Made by a program: the position numbers and the translations under genes. From Clostridia bacterium (GTDB taxonomy: Bacteria; Bacillota; Clostridia; Oscillospirales; CAG-272), in contig JAFZTO010000042.1 in assembly GCA_017618795.1 (NCBI GenBank), positions 1 to 33,327 of the forward strand: DNA of 33,327 nucleotides, written 5' to 3'. Every line of letters begins with the position of its first letter. Within the stretch, counting starts at the first letter, position 1. Positions 22,807 through 30,882 of the stretch are shown piece after piece. The notes beneath the pieces are model-generated. The model had not been told where the DNA came from and made no database searches. It worked only from the letters and a program-made list of their open reading frames with translations.

Positions 22807-23763
22807 TTATTCTCCTGCGGTCTGAGTTTTACGCCTGCTGTCGTAGGACGTAAGGACCGAGTAAATAGGTTTTTTGTACTTGATGTACAATTTCTTTCCC
22901 GCTTCATTTCCGAACAGATGCAGGAAATTCTGATATATGAGCGTCAGCCGGTTGTTTTTCTCCTCCGACAGGAAGGGAATTATGACCTCCGATACTCTGT
23001 TCAGCTCCTCGCTTTGTTCGCATCCGTGCTTTACCATAAGTTCGGCTATTTCGGAGGGAGTGCAGTCCGGCCCGGCCGCTTCGGTTTCCTGCCCGGGCTG
23101 TTCCGTTACCGGTTCCGGCGCTTTCTTTCCGGCGGGTTTTGCCGGTGCTTCTCCGCTGATTACGTCGCGGACGCGGCATCTCAGAACAGAGATGTTCCTG
23201 TCGTTCCAGAACTTTATTACCGAATCATATCCCGTGTCGTTTGAAAGGATGCAGTACGCCCAGTCGGGATGAAGCGCCGCGTAACTTCCGAGAAGTGTTA
23301 TCAGCTGAAAGTCAAGGGCGTTCCTGCCTGTGTAGCACGATATTGCCTCTATGTCTATGTCCGAGCGCAGAAGCGTCATAAAATCGGGCACCGAAATTCC
23401 GGTCGACGCAGTTGTGTAAAAGAGCAGAAAAGAAGAAATTCCCGGGTTCTTCAGTATAAAGGTCGGCCAGTCTTTGCCGACGTTCTCGGTGTCGATGAAG
23501 CAGACAGTGTGCTTCCCCTCGCTGTCAAGTTCTTTTGGCGCTTCGGTGTCTGCGCCCGGGTCCGTCGCCTCGCCTTCCGGCTCGCCGCCCGCTACTTCAG
23601 CCTCTTCCGGTATTTTGCCGCCGAGCTGCTCGAGTTTTTTTCTGTATTTGAAAAAGCTGCCCGTTGAAATTTTACGCTCACGGCAGAAAGCGTTGATCGA
23701 TTTGCCGCTTTCTATCTGCTCGTTAATTATTTCCTGCCATTTTAAAAGTGTTTCAGTATCCAT
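22807..23763 (-). CDS. IS66-type HTH fused to a NYN/PIN-like nuclease domain
   Basis: The protein has 318 residues. Residues 8-45 (WQEIINEQIESGKSINAFCR, then KISTGSFFKYRKKL) match the helix-turn-helix of IS66-family accessory proteins. An acidic linker (51-82) follows. A NYN/PIN-like domain lies at about 85-200: FIDTENV (Asp91), ALDFQLITLLGSY (Asp151) and ILSNDTGYDSVIKFW (Asp176, Asp180), in the order expected for the acidic metal-binding residues of this nuclease superfamily. A second Pro/Ala/Glu linker (202-232) leads to a C-terminal helical domain (about 235-310). No transposase or IS end is nearby and the gene lies in the radA-hemW operon, so it reads as a resident cellular gene. RNA or DNA cleavage is inferred from the fold, and the target is unknown. 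Confidence 0.75.
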   Translation of the reverse strand: MDTETLLKWQEIINEQIESGKSINAFCRERKISTGSFFKYRKKLEQLGGKIPEEAEVAGGEPEGEATDPGADTEAPKELDSEGKHTVCFIDTENVGKDWPTFILKNPGISSFLLFYTTASTGISVPDFMTLLRSDIDIEAISCYTGRNALDFQLITLLGSYAALHPDWAYCILSNDTGYDSVIKFWNDRNISVLRCRVRDVISGEAPAKPAGKKAPEPVTEQPGQETEAAGPDCTPSEIAELMVKHGCEQSEELNRVSEVIIPFLSEEKNNRLTLIYQNFLHLFGNEAGKKLYIKYKKPIYSVLTSYDSRRKTQTAGE

Positions 23764-23775
23764 ATTTGTCCTTTT

Positions 23776-25170
23776 TTAATTCCAGATATCCGCCGTCAGA
23801 GCGTCGAAAACAGATCTGACAGGCAGAAGTTCTATTTGATATCGGGACTGTTCAAGCTTGCCCTTCCCGACGTTACGGGACGGTATGAGTATTTTTTTGA
23901 AGCCGAGTCTTTCGGCTTCTTTTACGCGCTGCTCGGCTGACGAGACAGCTCGGCATTCCCCGGAAAGGCCGATTTCCCCTACTGCCGTAACATTATCGGC
24001 GATCGGCCTGTCCTTTATGCATGATATGAGAGAGAGCGCGGTCGACAGATCAGCGGCAGTGTCCTCGAGCCTCAGTCCGCCGATCACGTTAAGGTAAGTG
24101 TCGCAGGTCGAAAAACGCAGTCCCAGCCGTTTTTCAAGTACTGCGAGCAGAACGTAGAGCCGGTTGTAATCGATGCCGTTCGAGGTCCTTTTCGGGGATG
24201 GGTATACGGTAGGGGCGACAAGCGCCTGAATTTCGGCGATTATCGGCCGCGTTCCCTCCATGACGCACACCGCGCAGTTGCCGGACACGTTGTTTGGTCT
24301 GCCGGCAAGCAGAGCTTCGGACGGATTTTTGACCTCGCGCAGTCCTTCGCCCGTCATTTCGAAGACGCCGATTTCGTTGGTAGGGCCGAAGCGGTTCTTG
24401 ACGGAGCGGATTACCCGGTACGCCTCTTCGCGTTCCCCCTCAAAGTGGAGGACGGTGTCGACCATGTGTTCGAGCACCTTGGGCCCGGCGATACCGCCGT
24501 CCTTGTTTACGTGGCCGACGAGTATTACTGAAAATCCCTTTGATTTTGCGAGTGCGATAAACCTTCCCGACGCCTCTCTTACCTGGGAAACTGACCCCGG
24601 CATTCCGGACATGCCGTCGCACCAGACAGTCTGCACCGAATCTATTACCAGCATATCGGGGGACAGCCGTTCGGTCTCGCCGATGATTTTCTCGATACTT
24701 GTCTCTGTCTGTATGTAAAAATCGGTTCCGGAGACGGCCAGCCGTTTGGCCCGCATTTTAAGCTGTCCGGGGGATTCCTCCCCGGAAACGTACAGCACCT
24801 TGTTTCCGCGCGATACCATTGCTCCGCATATCTGCATAAGAAGAGTGGATTTTCCAATGCCGGGCTCTCCCGAAAGCAGTATGACAGAACTGCCGACCAT
24901 CCCTCCCCCCAGCACACGGTCGATTTCGGCATATCCGGTTTGGGAACGCATAAATGCCGGTGTTTCCAGATTGTCGAGAGGAACGGCTGAACTCTCAAAT
25001 CCGGAGTATCCGCCTGCGCGAGCTGGCTGGCGGATTTGCCTCGATTTGGGCGCCTCCTCTTCGACGTCTTCGACAAAACTGTCCCATGTGCCGCAGTTCG
25101 GACATTTTCCCATCCATTTGGAAACTTTGTTGCCGCATTCGCTGCATACGTAGAATGTTTTAAGTGCCAT
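23776..25170 (-). CDS. radA: DNA repair protein RadA (Sms)
   Basis: From ATG 25170 it has 464 residues. The N-terminal zinc finger has Cys9, 12, 23 and 26 (CSECGNKVSKWMGKCPNC). The RecA-like ATPase has Walker A GEPGIGKS (101-108) and Walker B DMLVIDSVQ (172-180). The RadA-specific VKNRFGPTNEIG (257-268) follows, then a Lon-like C-terminal domain. RadA is a helicase that drives branch migration in recombination. A longer frame from 25200 exists, but ATG 25170 gives the conserved N-terminus. That start overlaps the stop of the DUF5722-like gene by 11 bases, which suggests coupled translation. The NYN-domain gene starts 12 bases downstream. Confidence 0.96.
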   Translation of the reverse strand: MALKTFYVCSECGNKVSKWMGKCPNCGTWDSFVEDVEEEAPKSRQIRQPARAGGYSGFESSAVPLDNLETPAFMRSQTGYAEIDRVLGGGMVGSSVILLSGEPGIGKSTLLMQICGAMVSRGNKVLYVSGEESPGQLKMRAKRLAVSGTDFYIQTETSIEKIIGETERLSPDMLVIDSVQTVWCDGMSGMPGSVSQVREASGRFIALAKSKGFSVILVGHVNKDGGIAGPKVLEHMVDTVLHFEGEREEAYRVIRSVKNRFGPTNEIGVFEMTGEGLREVKNPSEALLAGRPNNVSGNCAVCVMEGTRPIIAEIQALVAPTVYPSPKRTSNGIDYNRLYVLLAVLEKRLGLRFSTCDTYLNVIGGLRLEDTAADLSTALSLISCIKDRPIADNVTAVGEIGLSGECRAVSSAEQRVKEAERLGFKKILIPSRNVGKGKLEQSRYQIELLPVRSVFDALTADIWN

Positions 25171-27118
25171 TTTTCCGGCCTTTCTTTCTCTTTTTTGCAA
25201 GAAGCGCCGCGGCTGTTGCCGCCGCGGTTGCCAGTGCGGCGCAGATCACAATTCCCATGACGACGGGCAGAACTCCGGAGCGGCTGTCAAATGAGATTCC
25301 GCGCACGTCAAGGAACATGTCTCCGCTTCCTTCGTCGTTCCTTGCCCAAAGCTTCAGGTAAACGGCGCAGTCTCCGATACCGGCGAGGAATTCACGCACG
25401 TCAAATGTCAGCGTCGTCCATTCGCCGTTACTGACCTGCGCATCCGCCTCGAGAAGTCTGCCGCCTGCGGAGAGAAGGACTGCGGCGGTAAGGTTGCCTT
25501 CCCCTGTTACGCGAAGCGAGACCGACATCGTTCCTGCGCCATCAAACAGGGACGCATCGAACGTTTTCCCTGCGCCGAAAAATCCGATGGGTCCTGCGTA
25601 CGATGAGGCGATTCTCATGTATCCGTCATTGCATACGAGGTATTTCGAATTGTCGGAAGGATAAAAATCGTTTGCAGACAAGACGAAGTCGATTACGAGA
25701 CTTTTGTTATCCGTTCCGCGGCGTGTCGAAATTTCAGGGCGGAAGACGTCAACTCCCGCGCTTCCGAACGCTTCGGCCAGTGGCTTGGCCTCCTTCGCGT
25801 TGCCGGACGGGCCTGAGGTGTAGAGACCGAACTTCAGGTCCTCGCCTGCGTTGTCGACGTGTCTGTGCCATATGAGCGTTTCCACAGCGTCGAGTCTGCT
25901 GACTATGTCATACGCTGAGAGAAACTGCTCCGCCTGCCCGTTTCCGCTGCCGCCGATGCCGAACTCGGAGACTACTATACGTCTGCCCGGGAAATGCTCG
26001 CACATCACCGAAAGGTTTTTGACCGTAACGAACTGAGCGTCGTCGCTTTCATCCGCAAGGCGGTCGGTAAGAAAGTCTGTTGTTGCAGGGTCGGACGGGT
26101 AGGCGCATACGGCGATGCCGAAGGGAATGTCAGGGGCAGTTACGGCCAGCCCGTCAAGAAATTCCCGCGCTCCCAGTCCTCCGTACGCGTCAGGAAGCGT
26201 AGGACTGTGCCAGCGATTGGAGACGGAGACGTACACGCGCGCACCGGAATATGCCGAAACGGCTGCGACATAGCACTCCCGCAGCCATTCGCCGCAGACT
26301 CGTACGTATTCGGTATTCCGAACGTATCCTTCGCATCCCGCGTTCAGTTCGTGACCGATGATGAAACTTCCGCAAAAGCCGTATTTCATGCTCTGCGCGG
26401 TGTATCTTTCGGTAAGAAACGACAGGACCGAGGACAGGGTGCGGGCGTTATCTGACGGCGGAGAGCCTTCGCTTCCCTTTGACGGCAGTACGTTCATGTA
26501 AACGTTTATTCCCGCCAGAGTCAGCGACTTCATTCTGCCGTCAAGTCTTGAAAGAACGTCCCTGTTTATGAATATCGTCTCCCCGTTCCTGAAGAAAGGA
26601 ATGCCGTCGTCGGCAATCAGAAGGTCAAGATAGACGTTGACGGTGGTATGCCCGACGCCGAGGCGCTGCGCGTCGGTAATGTCGGCGATCTCGAGCCCCT
26701 TTTTTGTGTATGACGGAGGATATGCGCCTGTGTTAAGCGCAAAATCGGAGATGTTGGCTATATGCCGTATTCCGGAGATTGCCTCGTAGCCGCTGTCCGT
26801 TCTGACTCCCAGCTGATAACCGGCGCCGAAATTGCCTCTGTCGGAAAAATCGAAAGGAACGGAAAACGAAACGCTTTTTGCCGCTGTTGCCGCAGAGAGA
26901 GGAATTTCCGGCTTTTCGTTTTCACTGTCGCAGCGGAAAAGAAAGATTTCCGTTCCGCTTTCGGCGTAGTAACCGGTTATTTCCGCATCGATTTTTACCT
27001 GACCGTCTTCGATTACGACTGATGGAATCACCGATCCCGATACCGTGGCCGCGCACGCTCCGAAAGGCAGAAGTGCAGAGAGCAAAAGAGAAAAAACTGT
27101 AACCGCCGCACGTTTCAT
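25160..27118 (-). CDS. Secreted, membrane-anchored DUF5722-like glycosidase-fold protein
   Basis: The protein has 652 residues. A signal peptide (1-23, ending GACA-A) is followed by a beta domain. A TIM-barrel-like region of DUF5722 type spans about 115-450 (VGHTTVNVYLDLLI, LTLAGINVYMNVL). Two glutamates sit where a clan GH-A glycosidase would place them: GHELNAG (Glu257) and VVSEFGIGG (Glu385). A carbohydrate-binding-like beta sandwich runs from about 470 to 610, and a C-terminal membrane helix (about 617-640) is followed by KKRKKGRK. It should be exposed outside the cell and held by that helix. Glycan hydrolysis is inferred; the substrate is unknown. ATG 27118 has AAAGGAGA upstream and an extended -10 promoter at 27154-27159. 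It leads the long operon with radA. Confidence 0.7.
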   Translation of the reverse strand: MKRAAVTVFSLLLSALLPFGACAATVSGSVIPSVVIEDGQVKIDAEITGYYAESGTEIFLFRCDSENEKPEIPLSAATAAKSVSFSVPFDFSDRGNFGAGYQLGVRTDSGYEAISGIRHIANISDFALNTGAYPPSYTKKGLEIADITDAQRLGVGHTTVNVYLDLLIADDGIPFFRNGETIFINRDVLSRLDGRMKSLTLAGINVYMNVLPSKGSEGSPPSDNARTLSSVLSFLTERYTAQSMKYGFCGSFIIGHELNAGCEGYVRNTEYVRVCGEWLRECYVAAVSAYSGARVYVSVSNRWHSPTLPDAYGGLGAREFLDGLAVTAPDIPFGIAVCAYPSDPATTDFLTDRLADESDDAQFVTVKNLSVMCEHFPGRRIVVSEFGIGGSGNGQAEQFLSAYDIVSRLDAVETLIWHRHVDNAGEDLKFGLYTSGPSGNAKEAKPLAEAFGSAGVDVFRPEISTRRGTDNKSLVIDFVLSANDFYPSDNSKYLVCNDGYMRIASSYAGPIGFFGAGKTFDASLFDGAGTMSVSLRVTGEGNLTAAVLLSAGGRLLEADAQVSNGEWTTLTFDVREFLAGIGDCAVYLKLWARNDEGSGDMFLDVRGISFDSRSGVLPVVMGIVICAALATAAATAAALLAKKRKKGRKNGT

Positions 27119-27153
27119 TTCCGTCTCCTTTTTACCCCATACTACACATATTT

Positions 27154-27162
27154 ATTATACCA
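27154..27162 (-). promoter_or_regulatory. Extended -10 promoter of the long radA operon
   Basis: On the minus strand, TGG directly followed by TATAAT (27162-27154). No good -35 is found at 16-18 bases (ACAACG at 17). It points at the DUF5722-like gene 36 bases away. Confidence 0.6.
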
Positions 27163-27275
27163 CATAAATATTAACACGTTGTTAACAAAAGCCGCTTTGC
27201 CGGCGGTTTAAAAAAATTACCCGAACGGCGGGACGCTCGGGCGGCCGAATAATTGACTTTTTATGCTGCCTGACC

Positions 27276-27304
27276 TTGATTTTTCGACAAAAATGTGGTA
27301 TAAT
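27276..27304 (+). promoter_or_regulatory. SigA promoter of the PcrA-type helicase gene
   Basis: TTGATT (27276-27281), 17 bases and TATAAT (27299-27304) with extended TGG. It is divergent from the minus-strand operon promoter. Confidence 0.85.
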
Positions 27305-27347
27305 ATTATGCGGTGGAATTTGCCCTTCCGGCGAGTGAGAGGTAATT

Positions 27348-29729
27348 ATGGAGCAAAGTAGTAGTTTAACACAAAGTTTTTTGCAGGCAAAATGCGCGTT
27401 GTTCGAACGGCTTTATGACAATCTGAACGAACGTCAGCGCGAGGCTGTTTTTACGACCGAGGGGCCGCTGCTTGTTCTGGCCGGGGCCGGATCGGGCAAA
27501 ACTACGGTGCTTGTAAACAGAATAGCGCATATTATCCGCTACGGTAATTCCTATTTCGACGACAGGATACCCGAGGGGCTGACGTCAGACGAGGTCGGTC
27601 AGCTCCGCGCCGCGCTGTCTCTTCCTAAGGAAGAGATCGCCGAGGTTCTCAGCGATTACGCGAGCGGCTCGTGTCCGCCGTGGAACGTTCTTTGCTTTAC
27701 CTTCACCAATAAGGCCGCAAACGAAATGAAGGAACGCCTCGCATCCACTCTCGGCGAGGAGATAGCCTCCGACGTTTGGGCGGGTACATTTCATAAAATA
27801 TGTATGCGGCTGCTCAGGCGGTTCGGCTCGTTTCTCGGCCTTTCAGACGGCTTTACAATTTACGATACGGAGGATACGCGCAAAACGATAGTGTCATGCA
27901 TGCGCAAGATAGGGATCGACGAGAAACGCCTTCCTCCGAAAACGGTCATGGCCGAGATCAGCAGCATGAAGAACATGCTGAAGAGCGACCGCGAGTGCAG
28001 GGAAGAGGCCGGCAAGGATTTCAGACGCAAGCAGATTGCCGATATTTACACGCTTTATCAGGAGCGGCTCAGACTTGCGAACGCCCTTGATTTTGACGAC
28101 ATCATAATGCAGACGGTCAGACTTCTGCGCGAGGACAAAAGTACCATTGATTACTGCCGCAGGACGTTCAGATACGTCAGCGTCGATGAGTTTCAGGACA
28201 CCAACTACGCTCAGATGCAACTCATAAAAATTCTGGCAGACGGGCACCGGAATCTGATGGTCGTGGGAGACGACGATCAAAGCATCTACCGCTTCCGCGG
28301 TGCGGCTATTGAAAACATCCTCGGGTTTGACAAGAGTTATCCCGACGCAAAGGTGATAAGACTGGAGCAGAACTACCGCTCGACCTCCAATATTCTCGGC
28401 GCAGCCAATTCCGTAATAGCCAACAATCTGTCAAGGCATCAGAAGCGACTTTTTTCGTCTCTTCCGGCCGGCGAAAAAATTACCGTCCATGCCTGTGAGA
28501 ACCAGATCGAGGAGGCGCGGTACATTGCCAGGAAAATCAAGGAGATGGGTATACGGGAGAGACGTAAATTCAGCGATTTTGCAATTCTCTACCGCATGAA
28601 CTCCCAATCCGGATTTATCGAGCAGGCGCTCTCAAGAGCGGCGATACCCCACCGCGTGATCGGCAACGTCAGGTTCTATGAGCGCAAGGAGGTCAAGGAC
28701 ATTCTTGCTTACCTTACGGTCGTAAACAATCCGAACGACGATCTCCGTCTTCGCCGAATTATTAACGAGCCCAAAAGAAAAATAGGCGACAAGCTTATAA
28801 CCGACGTCGAGAGACTCGCAGCCATGAACGGCAAGAGCCTTTACGGGATAGCCAGCGACGCGGCGTCGTACCCTCTTATATTCAAATCCGCACCGAGGCT
28901 GGAGGATTTCTGCAATATTATAAAGAACCTTCAGGCGGTGGCTGCGACAGGAAGCGTCAGCGAACTCGTGCGTACGACAATCGAGACGACGGGATACGGC
29001 GAAATGCTCGAATCGGAGGGCGAGATCTCAAAGGACAAACTCGAAAACGTAAACGAGCTTGTGTCCGACGCCGCCGCATACGAGGAGACGCATGAAAATC
29101 CGACGCTTGCCGGATTCCTCGAGGAGGTGTCTCTGGTTTCTGATATCGACAGCTACGACGACGAAAAGAACGCGGTGGTTCTTATGACCATTCATTCGGC
29201 GAAGGGCCTTGAATTTCCGGTCGTGTTTATCCCGGGAATGGAGGAGGGGATCTTCCCCGGAAGCATGTCGCAGGACGCCGAGGATATCGAGGAGGAGCGC
29301 CGTCTTGCATATGTGGCCATAACGAGGGCCAAGGAGAAGGTTTTCTGCCTGCGCGTGATCGAGAGACTTATTTACGGTCGTGTTCAGAATAATCTGCCCA
29401 GCAGATTTATGGAGGAGCTTCCGGAGGAGCTTGTCGAGGACGAGGAGCTTTCCGCGCAGGGTGCCAACCGGCCGATGCTTTCAAAGCAGAAGAAGCCGCC
29501 GATCTCAAAAGAGTTTTCCACGGTTTCAGCTCTTAAGATTTCTGCGGATGGAGGCCGTTCGACCGAGAAATTTGCGGTTGGCGACCGGGTGCGTCACAAT
29601 GTTTTCGGAGGGGGCATGGTAATGTCCGCCACGGAAATGGGAGGCGACACAATTTATGAGGTCGCTTTCGACAGAGTAGGCACGAAGAAACTTATGGCAA
29701 GCTTTGCCAAACTGAAAAGGGAAGAATAA
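27348..29729 (+). CDS. pcrA: UvrD/PcrA-type ATP-dependent DNA helicase
   Basis: The protein has 793 residues. Superfamily 1 motifs in order are LNERQREAV (Q motif), AGAGSGKT (Walker A, 45-52), FTFTNKAANEMKERL (Ia), VDEFQDTNYAQ (II), GDDDQSIYRFRGA (III), LEQNYRSTSNIL (IV), TIHSAKGLEFPVVF (V) and VAITRAKE (VI). The C-terminal Tudor-like segment (VGDRVRHNVFGGGMV) is the RNA-polymerase-binding type seen in PcrA. It unwinds DNA in repair and removes obstacles to replication. About 40 extra residues sit between motifs I and Ia (after residue 60, RIPEGLTSDEVGQLRAALSL). GAGAGGT lies before ATG 27348. It is monocistronic, with a promoter at 27276-27304 and a terminator at 29734-29773. Confidence 0.95.
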   Translation: MEQSSSLTQSFLQAKCALFERLYDNLNERQREAVFTTEGPLLVLAGAGSGKTTVLVNRIAHIIRYGNSYFDDRIPEGLTSDEVGQLRAALSLPKEEIAEVLSDYASGSCPPWNVLCFTFTNKAANEMKERLASTLGEEIASDVWAGTFHKICMRLLRRFGSFLGLSDGFTIYDTEDTRKTIVSCMRKIGIDEKRLPPKTVMAEISSMKNMLKSDRECREEAGKDFRRKQIADIYTLYQERLRLANALDFDDIIMQTVRLLREDKSTIDYCRRTFRYVSVDEFQDTNYAQMQLIKILADGHRNLMVVGDDDQSIYRFRGAAIENILGFDKSYPDAKVIRLEQNYRSTSNILGAANSVIANNLSRHQKRLFSSLPAGEKITVHACENQIEEARYIARKIKEMGIRERRKFSDFAILYRMNSQSGFIEQALSRAAIPHRVIGNVRFYERKEVKDILAYLTVVNNPNDDLRLRRIINEPKRKIGDKLITDVERLAAMNGKSLYGIASDAASYPLIFKSAPRLEDFCNIIKNLQAVAATGSVSELVRTTIETTGYGEMLESEGEISKDKLENVNELVSDAAAYEETHENPTLAGFLEEVSLVSDIDSYDDEKNAVVLMTIHSAKGLEFPVVFIPGMEEGIFPGSMSQDAEDIEEERRLAYVAITRAKEKVFCLRVIERLIYGRVQNNLPSRFMEELPEELVEDEELSAQGANRPMLSKQKKPPISKEFSTVSALKISADGGRSTEKFAVGDRVRHNVFGGGMVMSATEMGGDTIYEVAFDRVGTKKLMASFAKLKREE

Positions 29730-29730
29730 A

Positions 29731-29773
29731 AAAGCCACGGCCATGTGCGAAAACCCATGGCCGTGACTTTTTC
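29731..29773. terminator. Bidirectional terminator after pcrA
   Basis: CACGGCCATG (29736-29745) pairs perfectly with CATGGCCGTG (29756-29765). TTTTT follows on the plus strand (29768-29772). On the minus strand the stem is followed by a T-run (complement of the A-run at 29728-29733), so it can also end a minus-strand transcript. Confidence 0.85.
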
Positions 29774-29781
29774 TGGCGGCT

Positions 29782-29903
29782 TTATTTTTCGTTTTTTCTT
29801 CGTTTTCCTATCAGGACAACGGTCGCAGCTGTTGCCGCTACAAGAGTTATTCCGGTGACAGCAAGGCTTTTCTCCTTTTTTCTTTATCTAATGCATATGA
29901 CAT
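29782..29903 (-). pseudogene. Small single-pass membrane protein gene, apparently frameshifted
   Basis: On the minus strand an ATG at 29903 with an upstream GAGGG opens MSYALDKEK. One base out of frame, across an A-rich run (near 29876-29890), the DNA reads SLAVTGITLVAATAATVVLI followed by GKRRKNEK and a TAA at 29784-29782. Together they would make about 40 residues: a short charged head, one membrane helix and a basic tail. The two halves are not in one frame as given, and the downstream half has no start codon of its own. The bidirectional terminator at 29731-29773 ends a transcript in this direction, which supports a real transcription unit. Alternatives are a sequencing error in the A-run, a -1 frameshift, or the remnant of a larger anchored protein. 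Confidence 0.35.
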
Positions 29904-30100
29904 CTCATTTAACCCTCTTATACTATTCCATATCAGTCCAATATATCCGGATTATTTTGAGATGAAAAAATAGGAGTTTATAGATTGTTCACAATTCGCC
30001 GCTTTTTACCCGCTTGCAGGCTTTTTCTGACGTTCAACAGGCTAGGAAATTAATCGAAAAAACGTAAAAAAGTTAAAAAAATCTAATTTTTCCCGTAATA
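29904..30100. other. Intergenic stretch with no recognised gene
   Basis: A+T-rich DNA between the small minus-strand ORF and the response-regulator promoter. I see no ORF with a ribosome site, no RNA gene and no repeat here. A lone TTCACA lies near 29988 and the last 50 bases are almost pure A/T. Confidence 0.5.
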
Positions 30101-30132
30101 TTCACACGGAGTTCACAAAAGTGTGATATTAT
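30101..30132 (+). promoter_or_regulatory. Candidate Pho-box-type promoter of the response regulator gene
   Basis: Two direct repeats of TTCACA (30101-30106 and 30112-30117) with an 11-base period stand nine bases before a TATTAT -10 (30127-30132), with no good -35. This is the layout of PhoB/PhoP boxes that replace the -35. A partial third copy, TTCCCG, lies one period upstream at 30090-30095. Autoregulation is inferred. Confidence 0.45.
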
Positions 30133-30185
30133 GAATATCGTTGAAAAAAACACAAACTTAACAATTTAAAAACACGGAGGTAAAA

Positions 30186-30866
30186 ATGAAAATACTTGTT
30201 GTCGATGACGAGCAGGCTATATGCGATCTGCTCAGGGTCTATTTTGAAAAGGAAGGATACGAGGTCAAGTGCGCGAACGACGGCATGGAGGCAATAACCT
30301 ACTTCAAGGTATACGAGCCTGACATTGTGCTTCTTGACATTATGCTCCCGAGAAAGGACGGCTGGCAGGTCTGCCGCGAGATCAGGGAGATTTCGAGCAA
30401 GCCGGTCATCATGATTACCGCCAAGGGCGACGTTTTTGACAAGGTTCTCGGCCTTGAGCTGGGAGCCGACGACTTTGTAGTTAAGCCCTTTGACATGAAG
30501 GAGCTTTCGGCACGTGTAAAGGCGGTTCTGCGCCGCTCCGTGCTCAACGGAATGGGCGTTGAGGAGGAGACAATCCGCTTTGAAAATCTCGAGATAAGCC
30601 GCCTCAAATATGAGCTCAGACTCAACGGAAAGCTTGTCGATGTTCCGCCGAAGGAACTTGAGCTTCTCTATTTCCTTGCCTCGAATTACAACCACGTTTT
30701 CACGCGCGACCAGCTGCTGGACAAGGTATGGGGCTTCGATTATCTCGGCGATTCGCGCACAGTCGACGTCCATGTGAAGAGACTCCGCGAAAAACTTGAG
30801 GGCGTGTCGGACAAGTGGCTGCTCAAAACCGTCTGGGGAGTAGGATACAAGTTCGAGGTCCTGTAA
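30186..30866 (+). CDS. OmpR/PhoB-family response regulator
   Basis: The protein has 226 residues. The receiver domain has the acidic pair Asp7/Asp8 (VVDDEQ), phospho-acceptor Asp51 (VLLDIMLPRKDGW), Thr78 (ITAK) and Lys100 (VVKPF). A winged-helix DNA-binding domain (about 125-226) ends VDVHVKRLREKLEG...VWGVGYKFE, the PhoB/OmpR type. Once phosphorylated by the kinase encoded next door it should bind direct repeats. Two TTCACA repeats occur in its own promoter. GGAGG (30176-30180) precedes ATG 30186. The kinase gene follows after 16 bases. The name phoP/phoB is not assigned because the sensed signal is not shown. Confidence 0.94.
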   Translation: MKILVVDDEQAICDLLRVYFEKEGYEVKCANDGMEAITYFKVYEPDIVLLDIMLPRKDGWQVCREIREISSKPVIMITAKGDVFDKVLGLELGADDFVVKPFDMKELSARVKAVLRRSVLNGMGVEEETIRFENLEISRLKYELRLNGKLVDVPPKELELLYFLASNYNHVFTRDQLLDKVWGFDYLGDSRTVDVHVKRLREKLEGVSDKWLLKTVWGVGYKFEVL

Positions 30867-30882
30867 GCACTGGGGCATCCGG

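Noticed and set aside
22807..23763. An IS66-family insertion element
   Set aside because: Only the HTH resembles IS66. There is no transposase, no terminal inverted repeats and no target duplication, and the gene sits in a tight operon.
29785..29883. LPXTG-type cell wall sorting signal
   Set aside because: The hydrophobic stretch and basic tail fit, but no LPxTG-like pentapeptide precedes it and there is no upstream in-frame coding region.
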